A DNA stretch of 12,457 nt from Gammaproteobacteria bacterium (GTDB taxonomy: Bacteria > Pseudomonadota > Gammaproteobacteria > Eutrophobiales > Eutrophobiaceae): NCBI GenBank assembly GCA_003645215.1, contig QNEM01000030.1, positions 1 to 12,457 on the forward strand. The letters are read 5' to 3'. Positions 1 through 7,740 of this stretch are shown piece by piece; the stretch's first letter is position 1, and the number at the start of each line of letters is the position of its first letter. Both the position numbers and the translations under genes were made by a program. The notes below the pieces were generated by a model. That model was given only the letters and a program-made list of their open reading frames with translations, was not told the origin of the DNA and did no database searches.

Positions 1-80
1 CTGGACAAGGCAGAATCACCCTGCAGATATTTATCAAGGTTCTGATCGTCTTGTTTGTGATCTTCTGGTTTTTTAGCCAT
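1..80 (-). CDS. Partial CDS, small protein encoded directly after the ECF sigma gene (possible anti-sigma or accessory protein)
   Basis: Only the first 26 codons are inside the window; the gene runs off the left edge. The start ATG lies at 78-80 and overlaps the last 8 bases of the sigma factor gene in a different frame, so translation of the two is probably coupled. The visible peptide is very hydrophilic (MAKKPEDHKQDDQNLDKYLQ, then GDSALS), with no signal peptide or membrane segment in this part. A second gene overlapping an ECF sigma gene is often its anti-sigma factor or a partner protein, and from memory the 'YLxGxSxLS' stretch recalls small proteins found in that position in other gammaproteobacteria. 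That assignment is inference; the function cannot be settled from 26 residues. Confidence 0.6.
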   Translation of the reverse strand, partial: MAKKPEDHKQDDQNLDKYLQGDSALS

Positions 81-648
81 TTTCCTTCAACCCTGCACGT
101 AATTTTTTCACTGCGTATCGTAATCGGCTCTTGGCCGTTTCTGCATTCACGCCTGTTACTTCGGCTATTTCAGCGACTGTTAATCCGGCCTCTTCTCTCA
201 ACATGAAGGCCTCTCGCTGCTCATCTGGCAAATTATCAATTAACTCAGCAAGTGTTTCTGTTTGTCGTTGTATGTCTAATTGTTCGTCTGCCTGTTTCTG
301 AGCTTCTGCTGTTATTTGTTCAACATCTTCATCGCAGTCTTTTTGTTGAAACACATCGGTACGCGTTTTTCGGTAATAATCAACAAAGTGATTATGTGCG
401 AGCTGGTATAGATAGGTGGTAAATTTGGCGCGTACTTCATACCTGTCTCGGGCAACAATCAGTTTCATCCAGACATCCTGAAACAGTTCTTCGGCAATCG
501 CTTGCTGATAGCATTTGGCCAGTAAATAACGAAACACACCGCCCTTATGCCTTTCATACAGTACCTCAAAGGCAGCTGCATCACCCTGCTGGTAGCTGAG
601 CATCAAATCTTCATCCGAGTGTTCCTCATTACTCTTGCCTGCCATCAT
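73..648 (-). CDS. ECF-type RNA polymerase sigma factor (sigma-70 family)
   Basis: A 191-residue protein with the two-domain layout of group 4 (ECF) sigma factors. Region 2 covers roughly residues 20-95: the DAAAFEVLYERHKGGVFRYL stretch, the core-binding AEELFQDVWMKL and the promoter-opening region around FTTYLYQLAHNHFVDYYRK. An acidic linker follows, then region 4 at about residues 135-187, with LPDEQREAFMLRE and a helix-turn-helix (LTVAEIAEVTGVNAETAKSR) that would bind the -35 element. No region 1 or 3 is present, as expected for this class. I start it at the ATG at 646-648; a second ATG follows at once (645). A TTG at 667-669 would add seven residues, but those codons lie partly in the terminal repeat of the adjacent element, so I doubt it. 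No clear Shine-Dalgarno precedes any of these starts. The gene overlaps the next one by 8 bases. The regulon cannot be predicted. Confidence 0.9.
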   Translation of the reverse strand: MMAGKSNEEHSDEDLMLSYQQGDAAAFEVLYERHKGGVFRYLLAKCYQQAIAEELFQDVWMKLIVARDRYEVRAKFTTYLYQLAHNHFVDYYRKTRTDVFQQKDCDEDVEQITAEAQKQADEQLDIQRQTETLAELIDNLPDEQREAFMLREEAGLTVAEIAEVTGVNAETAKSRLRYAVKKLRAGLKENG

Positions 649-660
649 AGTAATGAAGTT

Positions 661-926
661 TATACCCAAACTACCTGGAAATGCAGGATTCAGAGTTTAG
701 TTAGAAAGTTAGAGCGAGGCGCAATTTGCAGTGAATGACTAGTCCTTCACAAGTGTTGCAACGCGGCGCTGGCTTTCTAACTGAGCTCCCGCAGGGCGAG
801 ACGAGAAGCAACCATCTTCTTCGTTATAAAACCTTGGACTAGAATGACTAGTCATTCGGTTTCATGCCTTGAATCTGATTGCTTCTCGTCTCGCTGAAAC
901 CTGCATTTCCAGGTAGTTCGGGTATA
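661..926. mobile_element. MITE-like non-autonomous element with 27-bp terminal inverted repeats
   Basis: The ends 661-687 and 900-926 are inverted copies matching at 26 of 27 positions (outer end TATACCC, inner part CTACCTGGAAATGCAGG). Further inverted repeats are nested inside: 796-811 with 879-894 (16 bp, GCGAGACGAGAAGCAA) and 698-706 with 773-781 (GTTAGAAAG). Two palindromes share the core GAATGACTAGTC: 842-857 (perfect, 16 bp) and 731-750 (20 bp, imperfect). No transposase or credible ORF is inside. The ends read TA-TACCC and GGGTA-TA, compatible with a TA target duplication of the IS630/Tc1-mariner kind, but a two-base duplication is weak evidence. The element sits immediately upstream of the ECF sigma gene and downstream of the pnp terminator. 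It could instead be a structured dispersed repeat; a second copy elsewhere in the genome would settle mobility. Confidence 0.7.
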
Positions 927-1006
927 AATCATCCTTTCTATCTGATTCTAACGATTTTATGGGCAAATCGGGTTAATCCGGGCGCTATTGACTGATCTGC
1001 AGGCAC

Positions 1007-1029
1007 AAAAAAAGGGCTTTGAGCCCTTT
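1007..1029 (-). terminator. Rho-independent terminator after pnp
   Basis: On the minus strand AAAGGGCT-CAA-AGCCCTTT forms a perfect 8-bp stem with a 3-base loop, followed directly by a run of T (complement of the A run from 1007). It starts about 30 bases past the pnp stop codon and closes the cluster. On the plus strand only a short T run follows, so any activity in that direction would be weaker. Confidence 0.9.
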
Positions 1030-1059
1030 CTTTATGAATACCTGTTTAGTTTACGACAA

Positions 1060-3159
1060 TCAGGCTTCCTGTATTTCTGCTTCGTTAACAGCTTTCATAC
1101 TCAGACGGACACGACCTTGTCTGTCGACTTCAAGCACTTTAACTTTAACAAAATCACCTTCACTTAATTTATCGCTAACATTCTCTACACGCTCTTCACT
1201 AATTTGTGAGATATGTACCAGACCATCTTTGCCAGGCAGGATGTTCACGAAGGCACCGAAATCCATCAGCTTGGCAACCTTACCTTCATAGATCTTGCCG
1301 ACTTCGATATCTGCGGTTATCTGCTCTACCCTTTGCAATGCAGCTTCGCCAGCAGCCTTATCAACTGCGGCAATCTTTACCGTACCGTCATCGTCAATAT
1401 TAATTGTCGCACCTGTTTCTTCTGTAATTGCACGAATGGTTGCACCACCCTTACCAATCACATCACGGATCTTGTCTGGGTGAATCTTAATCACCGTGAT
1501 TCTGGGCGCAAATTCGGACATTTCATCACGTGGACTGGAAATAGTTGCGTTCATCTCCCCAAGGATATGAATTCGACCTTCTTTGGCCTGTTCCAAAGCT
1601 GCTTCCATGATTTCTTTTGTTATCCCATCGATCTTGATATCCATTTGCAGGGCAGTGACACCATTTTCTGTACCAGCAACTTTAAAATCCATATCACCCA
1701 GATGATCTTCATCACCCAGAATATCCGAGAGTACGACAAATTTTTCATCTTCTTTAATCAGACCCATGGCAATACCAGCAACAGGTGCTTCAATAGCAAC
1801 ACCTGCATCCATTAAGGCAAGACTGGTACCACAAACACTGGCCATGGAACTTGAACCATTTGATTCTGTAATTTCTGAAACCACGCGAATGGCGTAGGGA
1901 TATTCTTCCATATTTGGCATAACACCGAGGATGCCACGCTTGGCCAAACGACCATGTCCAATTTCACGACGTTTTGGTGTACCAACTCGTCCGGTTTCTC
2001 CCACACAATATGGAGGGAAGTTGTAATGCAGCATAAACGGCTCTTTATAAGAACCTTCAATCGCATCGATGATTTGTGAATCACGTTCTGTGCCCAGGGT
2101 AGCGACAACAATCGCCTGTGTTTCACCACGGGTAAATAATGCTGAACCGTGTGCCCTTGGTAAAATACCTACTTCTGTTGTGATCTTTCTGATAGTTTTT
2201 GTATCACGTCCATCAATACGACTCTCACCCGCCAGGATACTGCTGCGAACAATGTGGCTTTCAAGACTGTGAATTTCATCACTAATTTCTGATGCGGACC
2301 ATTTAGGTTCATCTGCTTCGCTCATCGCAGCGACGACTTCATTATTAATTTCGCTGATACGGTCTTTACGGTTGAGCTTATCGGTTATGGCATAGGCTTC
2401 ACGCAACAGGTCTGTTGAACGACTGGCTACTTCTTCTGCCAAATCCGCATCCTTCTCTTCCAATTGCCAATCCCAGGCAACGACACCAACTTCTTCAGCC
2501 AACTCTTTAATACTGTCTATAGCGACCTGGAAGTGCTCATGACCAAACATCACAGCACCCAACATCACTTCTTCAGATAATTGTCTGGCTTCAGATTCAA
2601 CCATTAATACTGAAGAGCTTGTTCCTGCAACTACCAGATTCAGTTCCGAGTCAACTAGCTGATCGATTGATGGGTTAAGTACATAATCACCATCGATATA
2701 GCCAACACGTGCTGCACCTACTGGGCCGTTGAATGGTGCGCCGGTCAAAACGACTGCGGCTGAGGCACCAATCAATGCCGGTATATCAGCATTGATTTGT
2801 GGATCCAGTGACATGACTGTGGCCACAATCTGGACTTCATTTTTAAAACCATTTGGAAATAAAGGTCTGATTGGACGGTCGATTAATCGACATGTCAGCG
2901 TTTCTTTTTCACTTGGACGACCCTCTCTTTTGAAAAAGCCACCTGGTATCTTACCGGCAGCATATGTACGTTCCTGATAATCCACGGTAAGTGGAAAAAA
3001 ATCTCGCCTTGCATCTGCTTCTTTCTTTGCGACACAGTTGACCATAACAACGGTGTCTCCCATGCTGACGATAATTGAACTGGCCTGTCGGGCTACCTTA
3101 CCCGTTTCCAATACAACTGTGTGGTCACCGAACTGGAACTCTTTCCTGACTGCTTTCAT
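1060..3159 (-). CDS. pnp: Polyribonucleotide nucleotidyltransferase (PNPase)
   Basis: PNPase degrades RNA 3' to 5' with phosphate, releasing nucleoside diphosphates, and works as a trimer, often within the RNA degradosome. The 699 residues show the full family architecture: a first RNase PH-like domain (about 10-145, with FFKREGRPSEKE and RLIDRPIRPLFP), the helical linker domain (about 240-305), a second, catalytic RNase PH domain (about 310-530, with SNGSSSMASVCG near 433-444 and the acidic ILGDEDHLGDMDF around 480-492), a KH domain (about 553-612, VIGKGGATI) and an S1 domain (about 619-690). The protein ends soon after S1, slightly shorter than the 711-residue E. coli enzyme, and lacks a long C-terminal tail. 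The ATG is preceded at 7 bases by AAGG. It is the last gene of the cluster, downstream of rpsO as in E. coli, where RNase III processing of the leader allows PNPase to control its own mRNA. Confidence 0.98.
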   Translation of the reverse strand: MKAVRKEFQFGDHTVVLETGKVARQASSIIVSMGDTVVMVNCVAKKEADARRDFFPLTVDYQERTYAAGKIPGGFFKREGRPSEKETLTCRLIDRPIRPLFPNGFKNEVQIVATVMSLDPQINADIPALIGASAAVVLTGAPFNGPVGAARVGYIDGDYVLNPSIDQLVDSELNLVVAGTSSSVLMVESEARQLSEEVMLGAVMFGHEHFQVAIDSIKELAEEVGVVAWDWQLEEKDADLAEEVASRSTDLLREAYAITDKLNRKDRISEINNEVVAAMSEADEPKWSASEISDEIHSLESHIVRSSILAGESRIDGRDTKTIRKITTEVGILPRAHGSALFTRGETQAIVVATLGTERDSQIIDAIEGSYKEPFMLHYNFPPYCVGETGRVGTPKRREIGHGRLAKRGILGVMPNMEEYPYAIRVVSEITESNGSSSMASVCGTSLALMDAGVAIEAPVAGIAMGLIKEDEKFVVLSDILGDEDHLGDMDFKVAGTENGVTALQMDIKIDGITKEIMEAALEQAKEGRIHILGEMNATISSPRDEMSEFAPRITVIKIHPDKIRDVIGKGGATIRAITEETGATINIDDDGTVKIAAVDKAAGEAALQRVEQITADIEVGKIYEGKVAKLMDFGAFVNILPGKDGLVHISQISEERVENVSDKLSEGDFVKVKVLEVDRQGRVRLSMKAVNEAEIQEA

Positions 3160-3275
3160 GTTTTTACCTTAGAGTGTTTTGATAAGTAATTTGGAGGGAT
3201 TATTTAAGACTGATTACAGAAATCTTGTCTCTTATATATAGTGTTTTGTATTCTATTGCTTGTGAGCCTGAATTG

Positions 3276-3328
3276 GGTCTGACGTAAACAACTATGCTGA
3301 TTTTTGCGCTGATTTATTCACGCAGACC
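3276..3328 (-). promoter_or_regulatory. Long stem-loop between rpsO and pnp (candidate RNase III processing site)
   Basis: On the minus strand the arm GGTCTGCGTGAA (3328-3317) pairs with TTTACGTCAGACC (3288-3276): 12 base pairs interrupted by a single bulged T and including one G-U pair, with a loop of about 28 bases. It begins 11 bases after the rpsO stop codon. There is no U run behind it, so it is not a normal terminator. In E. coli a leader hairpin in the same rpsO-pnp spacer is cut by RNase III and mediates PNPase autoregulation; the same role here is inference from position and shape. Confidence 0.5.
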
Positions 3329-3339
3329 TGAAATCTCGC

Positions 3340-3609
3340 TTATTTACGTAAACCAAGGCTGGTGATCAGATCACGATAGCGGTTTACATCTTTGCTTTTT
3401 AGATAATCCAGAAGTTTGCGACGTTGATTCACCATTTTTAATAATCCACGGCGTGAATGATGATCTTTGTTGTGTGTCTTGAAATGATCAGACAACTCTG
3501 TAATGTTTGCGGTTAATAATGCAACCTGCACTTCTGGAGAACCTGTATCGTTCTCCGCACGTTGATGTTCTTTTGCTATGTCAGCCTTATGCTGAGTACT
3601 TAATGCCAT
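3340..3609 (-). CDS. rpsO: 30S ribosomal protein S15
   Basis: An 89-residue protein of the standard S15 length. S15 binds 16S rRNA early in assembly of the 30S platform and contributes to an intersubunit bridge. Diagnostic features are the N-terminal helix ending in DTGSPEVQVALLTANI, the central HFKTHNKDHHSRRGLLKMV stretch carrying the rRNA-contacting His and Arg residues, and the C-terminal RRKLLDYLKSKDVNRYRDLI. A Shine-Dalgarno (AGGAG, complement of 3621-3625) sits 11 bases before the ATG. The gene has its own promoter just upstream and lies between truB and pnp in the conventional order. In E. coli S15 represses its own translation through a pseudoknot in the leader; I did not establish an equivalent fold here. 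Confidence 0.98.
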   Translation of the reverse strand: MALSTQHKADIAKEHQRAENDTGSPEVQVALLTANITELSDHFKTHNKDHHSRRGLLKMVNQRRKLLDYLKSKDVNRYRDLITSLGLRK

Positions 3610-3654
3610 GTGTAATCGAGCTCCTGAAGTAATCCCGGTCTAAATAAGGCGCGT

Positions 3655-3683
3655 ATTGTAACCGCGCTCTCATGCATGAACAA
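3655..3683 (-). promoter_or_regulatory. Sigma70-type promoter for rpsO(-pnp)
   Basis: On the minus strand TTGTTC (3683-3678), a 17-base spacer and TACAAT (3660-3655) form a near-consensus promoter. Transcription would start near 3648, giving a leader of about 40 bases before rpsO. Copies of AATCCCGG in inverted orientation at 3631-3638 and 3701-3708 flank it, possibly by chance. An internal rpsO promoter is also known in E. coli. Confidence 0.7.
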
Positions 3684-3786
3684 GCGTAAATAACGAGATG
3701 CCGGGATTGTTTTTTTCAAGCCCGAACATGAGCTCTTGCTTGATACCGTTAAAAAATATTTATCTATAATAATCAGTTAGTTAGTG

Positions 3787-4725
3787 TTAATTACTGGTTT
3801 TCAGTATTCTTTTTGGTGCAACACGACCGTCATCCAGAATCGTACCAATCCCGATAAATGCATGATTATGGTCATAAATTCTGACCAATCCGTCTGTTGG
3901 TGCCTGTGGTACCGACACTGCCTGACCCAGACAAAGGTAGTATGTCATTTCCTCGCTTAGATTAACCTCAGCCAGATGTTCCAGGGCACTGTCTCCAGGG
4001 ACAAGTAACTGATCCAGTGCTGCATCCCCATCCTCCCCCTCTTTTGCCAGATCCTCAATCGTTTCCATACTGACCATTTGCGCTTCTTTAAATGGTCCCG
4101 TTGACAGCCGTCGAAGTGAGCTGACATGAGCGCCGCAGCCTAGCGCCTGACCGATATCTTCAATCAGTGTCCGTATGTAAGTGCCTTTTGAACAGTGTAC
4201 CTGTATTGCAAATGAATCCTCATCAAAATGCTGTAAATCAATCTGCTTTATGGTCACAGGCCTGGCTTTACGTTCAACTTCAAGCCCTTGATAAGCCAGT
4301 TTATAAAGCCTTTGCCCATCTATTTTTAGTGCCGAGTACATTGGCGGTACCTGTTCAATATCCCCGACAAACTGTGCTATGACCTTTTCTAGCAGCTCCT
4401 GATTAAGTTCAGGAACTTGCCGGGTTTCCAGGACTTCACCTTCAGCGTCTGCGGTGCTGGTTACCTCACCAAGTCTGGCAACTGCGACATAAGTTTTATC
4501 TGCATTGAGAAGATATGAGGAAATCTTGGTGGCTTCACCAAGACATAATGGCAGCATGCCAGTTGCAGGCTTGTCCAGACTGCCTGTATGCCCTGCCCTG
4601 GCAGCTCTATACAGTCGCTTGATTCTTTGTAAGGCATCATTCGAGGTAATACCGGCTGGTTTGTCCAGAAGCAAAATACCGTGCACATCCCGTTCGTGCG
4701 GTTTTCTTTTTCGTCTTCGCCCCAT
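3787..4725 (-). CDS. truB: tRNA pseudouridine(55) synthase TruB
   Basis: TruB isomerises U55 to pseudouridine in the T-loop of almost all tRNAs and also acts as a tRNA chaperone. The 312 residues carry the family landmarks: LLLDKPAGITSNDALQRIK (about 18-36), the catalytic loop GHTGSLDKPATGML (about 45-58) with the nucleophilic Asp at residue 51, GEATKISSYLLNADKTY, the QVPPMYSALKIDGQRLYKLA block and SKGTYIRTLIEDIGQALGCG. The C-terminal portion corresponds to the PUA-like RNA-binding domain. The usual wording after the catalytic Asp is 'LDPxAxG'; here it is LDKPATG, a local deviation that leaves the Asp intact. The gene follows rbfA with a 31-base gap and has only a weak ribosome-binding site, so it is probably translated from the polycistronic message. 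The next gene, rpsO, is 177 bases away and has its own promoter. Confidence 0.97.
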   Translation of the reverse strand: MGRRRKRKPHERDVHGILLLDKPAGITSNDALQRIKRLYRAARAGHTGSLDKPATGMLPLCLGEATKISSYLLNADKTYVAVARLGEVTSTADAEGEVLETRQVPELNQELLEKVIAQFVGDIEQVPPMYSALKIDGQRLYKLAYQGLEVERKARPVTIKQIDLQHFDEDSFAIQVHCSKGTYIRTLIEDIGQALGCGAHVSSLRRLSTGPFKEAQMVSMETIEDLAKEGEDGDAALDQLLVPGDSALEHLAEVNLSEEMTYYLCLGQAVSVPQAPTDGLVRIYDHNHAFIGIGTILDDGRVAPKRILKTSN

Positions 4726-4756
4726 ACGACAATATTACTTATCTATTTATGCTTAT

Positions 4757-5164
4757 CTATTTCTGGGGGTCTTCTGAATGCAGAGAATCTATCAGGCTGG
4801 TCAATCGATTTGCCTGTTCCAGACTCTCATCAAACATGAATTGAAGTTTTGGAACGGTACGTGTGGTGAGTATTTTGGATAATTGATGACGAAATTGCGC
4901 CGCGTTGTCATTGAGCATGGTCAGGACATCAGCTCTCTCATCCAATAAATCGTCCTTGTCACTTTCTTGATGATCACTTTTTACATGATCCATCCCCAGG
5001 CAAGTCACAAAAATCTTCGCATGGGCCAGATCCGTACTTAAATTGACAGCGGAGATTGTTACCAGACCCAAACCAGCATCCCTGACAGGCATCTGGATAA
5101 TTGTGGCCAGCTCTTTTTGAATATGATCGCCGACTCGCTGACTACGCTTGTACTCTCTGGCCAT
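4757..5164 (-). CDS. rbfA: 30S ribosome-binding factor RbfA
   Basis: RbfA binds the immature 30S subunit near the 5' end helix and helps 16S rRNA maturation and cold adaptation; it is a single KH-like domain protein. The 135 residues match the family length (133 in E. coli). Landmarks are the N-terminal REYKRSQRVGDHIQKELATI, the VTISAVNLSTDLAHAKIFVT strand region and the late RTVPKLQFMFDESLEQANRL segment, which corresponds to the 'R.P.L.F..D.S...' signature. Between about residues 57 and 75 is a charged acidic insert (HQESDKDDLLDERAD) that looks surface-exposed. It lies 29 bases after infB with no strong Shine-Dalgarno, consistent with expression from the operon message. Confidence 0.95.
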   Translation of the reverse strand: MAREYKRSQRVGDHIQKELATIIQMPVRDAGLGLVTISAVNLSTDLAHAKIFVTCLGMDHVKSDHQESDKDDLLDERADVLTMLNDNAAQFRHQLSKILTTRTVPKLQFMFDESLEQANRLTSLIDSLHSEDPQK

Positions 5165-5193
5165 ATTTACTCAAACCATTCAGTTAGTTGATA

Positions 5194-7740
5194 TCAAATT
5201 GTGCGTGCGACTTCGATCCGTTCAAACACCTCTATTTGATCTCCAGGCTGGACATTGTCGTAATTTTTGACGCCAATACCGCATTCTGTCCCAGATTTCA
5301 CCTCATTAACATCATCCTTGAAACGTCTGAGTGATTCGAGCTCACCTTCGTAGACAACGATATTATCTCGCAATACTCGAATAGGGCTACTCTTTTTAAC
5401 AACCCCGCTAGACACTATACAGCCAGCGATATCACCAAATTTTGGTGAACGGAATACATCTTTAACCTCTGCAACACCGATAATTTGTTCGCGTAATTCA
5501 GGCGCGAGCATACCGCTCATGGCTGCTTTCACATCATCGATCAAATCATAAATAATGCTGTAATAACGGATTTCAATCTCTTCCTCGTCAGCAAGCTTAC
5601 GCGCAGAAGCATCAGCACGGACATTAAAACCAATAACGACTGCCTTTGATGTAAGTGCGAGATTCATATCAGTTTCTGTAATACCAACAACACCACTGCT
5701 AACAACGCCGACCCTGACTTCATCGGTTGATAACCTGGTCAGTGCGTCGACGATGGCTTCAGAAGATCCCTGAACATCCGTTTTAATCAGAATACTGAGT
5801 GTTGCGACATCTCCCTCACTCATCTGGTCCATGGCATTCTGTAATTTTACTGCATGTTGCTTGGCCAACTTGGATTCACGATTCTTGGTTTTCCTGAGCT
5901 CGGCAATCTCACGGGCTTTTTTCTCATCTGGTACAACCATCATCTCGTCACCTGCATGTGGAATACCAGACAACCCGAGTACCTCCACGGGTGTCGATGG
6001 CCCCACAGATGACATAACTTCATTGCCATTGTCATCAACCATAGCCCGGACACGGCCAAATTCCCTGCCGCTTAGAATAATGTCACCTTTATTCAGCGCA
6101 CCGCTCTTTACCAAAATCGTTGCAACAGGGCCACGGCCTTTATCCAGACGTGCCTCAATCACCACGCCAGTTGCAGCACCTGTATCAGAAGCCTTTAGTT
6201 CAAGCAATTCGGCCTGTAAGGAAATACTTTCAAGTAAATTATCAATCCCCTCACCGGTCTGTGCCGATACATTCACAAACTGGGTATCACCACCCCAGTC
6301 TTCCGGCACTATTTCAGCCTTGGAGAGTTCCTGCTTTACACGATCAGGATCTGCGTCTGCTTTATCAATCTTGTTAACAGCAATAATAATTGGCACATTA
6401 GCTGCCTTTGCATGTTTTACTGCTTCTTCTGTCTGTGGCATCACACCGTCATCGGCAGCAACCACGACAATAACAATATCTGTGACGCTGGCACCACGGG
6501 CACGCATTGCTGTAAATGCTGCATGTCCGGGTGTATCCAGAAATGCAATTTTACCTTTGTCTGTTTCTACAACATAGGCACCTATGTGTTGCGTAATGCC
6601 CCCTGCTTCACCCTCAGTGACTTTTGTCTTACGGATATAATCAAGCAGTGATGTTTTACCATGATCGACATGACCCATAATCGTCACAACAGGTGCGCGT
6701 GAAACTTGCTCACCACTTTCCTTTGCTGCAAAAACGAGTTCGTCTTCCAGTGCACTTTCGTTAATGAGCTTAACTTTATGGCCCATCTCTTCAACAACCA
6801 ACGCCGCAGTATCCTGATCAAGCATCTGATTGATAGTGGCCATACTTCCCAGTCCCATCATAAACTTGATTACTTCAGTTGATTTAACCGACATCTTTTG
6901 AGCAAGATCAGCCACAGATATATTCTCTGGAACCTCAACTTCTCTGACCACTGGTTCTGTTGGCTTCTCAAAAACATGTTGTGCATCAACCGTGGGTATG
7001 ATTTTCCGCCTGTGTCTGGATTTTTTCTTACGTCGCCCTGATTTATCAGAGGCAACATGCAATTCCTGACGACCGTAACGGGTTGATTTATCCTTGCCCT
7101 TACCCTTACCTTTGCCCTTTTTAGCTGCCTGAGATTTTTCATCAGTTTTTTCTGCAACCGGTGTGATTGCAACAGGTTCCTCTGCAACTGCTTCAACCGG
7201 GGTTTTATTTTCAACATCTGCGCCTGGCTTTTCTGACACTTCTTCAGTTTTGGCCTGCTCAGTTTCAGGGGCAACTGCACTTTCGGCAGCTTGTTCATTT
7301 GCTACATCATTGTTTTCTACTGCTTCAACAACCTCTGTACTATCGACAGTATCTTCAGCGAGTTCTTCTGCTGTTTCAGCAGGTAATTCTTCCTCAACTT
7401 CCGGCTTTGTCAGTTCATCTATTGCACTACGTTTAACGTAAGTGCGTTTTTTCCTGAACTCGACATTCACTGTTTTTGATTGTGTTTTGGTTCTTCCCTG
7501 TACGCTCAATGGTACCTTGATCTCACTGCTGGTCTTCCTCTTCAGTGTAATTTTTTTTGTTTCAGATGAGCCCTTGCCATGTTTGCCACGAAGATGTGTC
7601 AATAGATGATTTTTTTCTTCATCCGTAATCATTTCATCGGCAGATTTTTCAGGCAAGCCGGCTTCGACCAACTGTTCCTGTAAGCGTTCTACGGGGATAC
7701 CGACCACGCTAGCAAATTGATTAACTGTGACTTCAGGCAT
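5194..7740 (-). CDS. infB: Translation initiation factor IF-2
   Basis: IF2 is the GTPase that brings fMet-tRNA to the 30S start complex and promotes 50S joining. The 848 residues show an N-terminal IF2_N domain (1-52), a low-complexity linker (about 105-245) rich in Glu/Ala/Val and then Lys/Gly (a GKGKGKGKDK run near 209-218), a second IF2_N-like domain (about 265-325) and the translational GTPase domain. Its motifs are G1 GHVDHGKT (356-363), G2 GGITQHIG (380-387), G3 DTPGH (402-406), G4 NKID (456-459) and G5 SAQTGEG (492-498). Domains II, III and the C-terminal fMet-tRNA-binding domain follow, ending FERIEVARTI. The ATG overlaps the end of nusA by 8 bases and is preceded by a full AAGGAGG. 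Its partner, the initiator tRNA, is encoded at the head of the same cluster. Confidence 0.98.
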   Translation of the reverse strand: MPEVTVNQFASVVGIPVERLQEQLVEAGLPEKSADEMITDEEKNHLLTHLRGKHGKGSSETKKITLKRKTSSEIKVPLSVQGRTKTQSKTVNVEFRKKRTYVKRSAIDELTKPEVEEELPAETAEELAEDTVDSTEVVEAVENNDVANEQAAESAVAPETEQAKTEEVSEKPGADVENKTPVEAVAEEPVAITPVAEKTDEKSQAAKKGKGKGKGKDKSTRYGRQELHVASDKSGRRKKKSRHRRKIIPTVDAQHVFEKPTEPVVREVEVPENISVADLAQKMSVKSTEVIKFMMGLGSMATINQMLDQDTAALVVEEMGHKVKLINESALEDELVFAAKESGEQVSRAPVVTIMGHVDHGKTSLLDYIRKTKVTEGEAGGITQHIGAYVVETDKGKIAFLDTPGHAAFTAMRARGASVTDIVIVVVAADDGVMPQTEEAVKHAKAANVPIIIAVNKIDKADADPDRVKQELSKAEIVPEDWGGDTQFVNVSAQTGEGIDNLLESISLQAELLELKASDTGAATGVVIEARLDKGRGPVATILVKSGALNKGDIILSGREFGRVRAMVDDNGNEVMSSVGPSTPVEVLGLSGIPHAGDEMMVVPDEKKAREIAELRKTKNRESKLAKQHAVKLQNAMDQMSEGDVATLSILIKTDVQGSSEAIVDALTRLSTDEVRVGVVSSGVVGITETDMNLALTSKAVVIGFNVRADASARKLADEEEIEIRYYSIIYDLIDDVKAAMSGMLAPELREQIIGVAEVKDVFRSPKFGDIAGCIVSSGVVKKSSPIRVLRDNIVVYEGELESLRRFKDDVNEVKSGTECGIGVKNYDNVQPGDQIEVFERIEVARTI

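Noticed and set aside
667..669. TTG as the start of the sigma factor gene
   Set aside because: It would place the first codons in the terminal repeat of the inserted element; the ATG at 646-648 or 643-645 gives a protein that begins at the normal distance from region 2.
1213..1815. Open frame of about 200 codons on the plus strand opposite pnp
   Set aside because: It is antisense to the KH/S1 and catalytic parts of pnp, is rich in Cys, His and Asn without a domain pattern, and has no ribosome-binding site.
3631..3708. Inverted AATCCCGG/CCGGGATT pair around the rpsO promoter as an operator
   Set aside because: The arms are only 8 bp and 62 bp apart; without other evidence chance is as likely.
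5831..6577. Long open frame on the plus strand opposite infB (about 248 codons)
   Set aside because: It lies entirely antisense to the conserved GTPase part of infB, its translation is Ser/Thr/Ala-rich with no recognisable domain, and it is explained by codon bias of the real gene.
7090..7130. Short tandem repeat in infB (Gly-Lys run)
   Set aside because: Lys/Gly or Glu/Ala-rich low complexity is ordinary in the variable linker of bacterial IF2.
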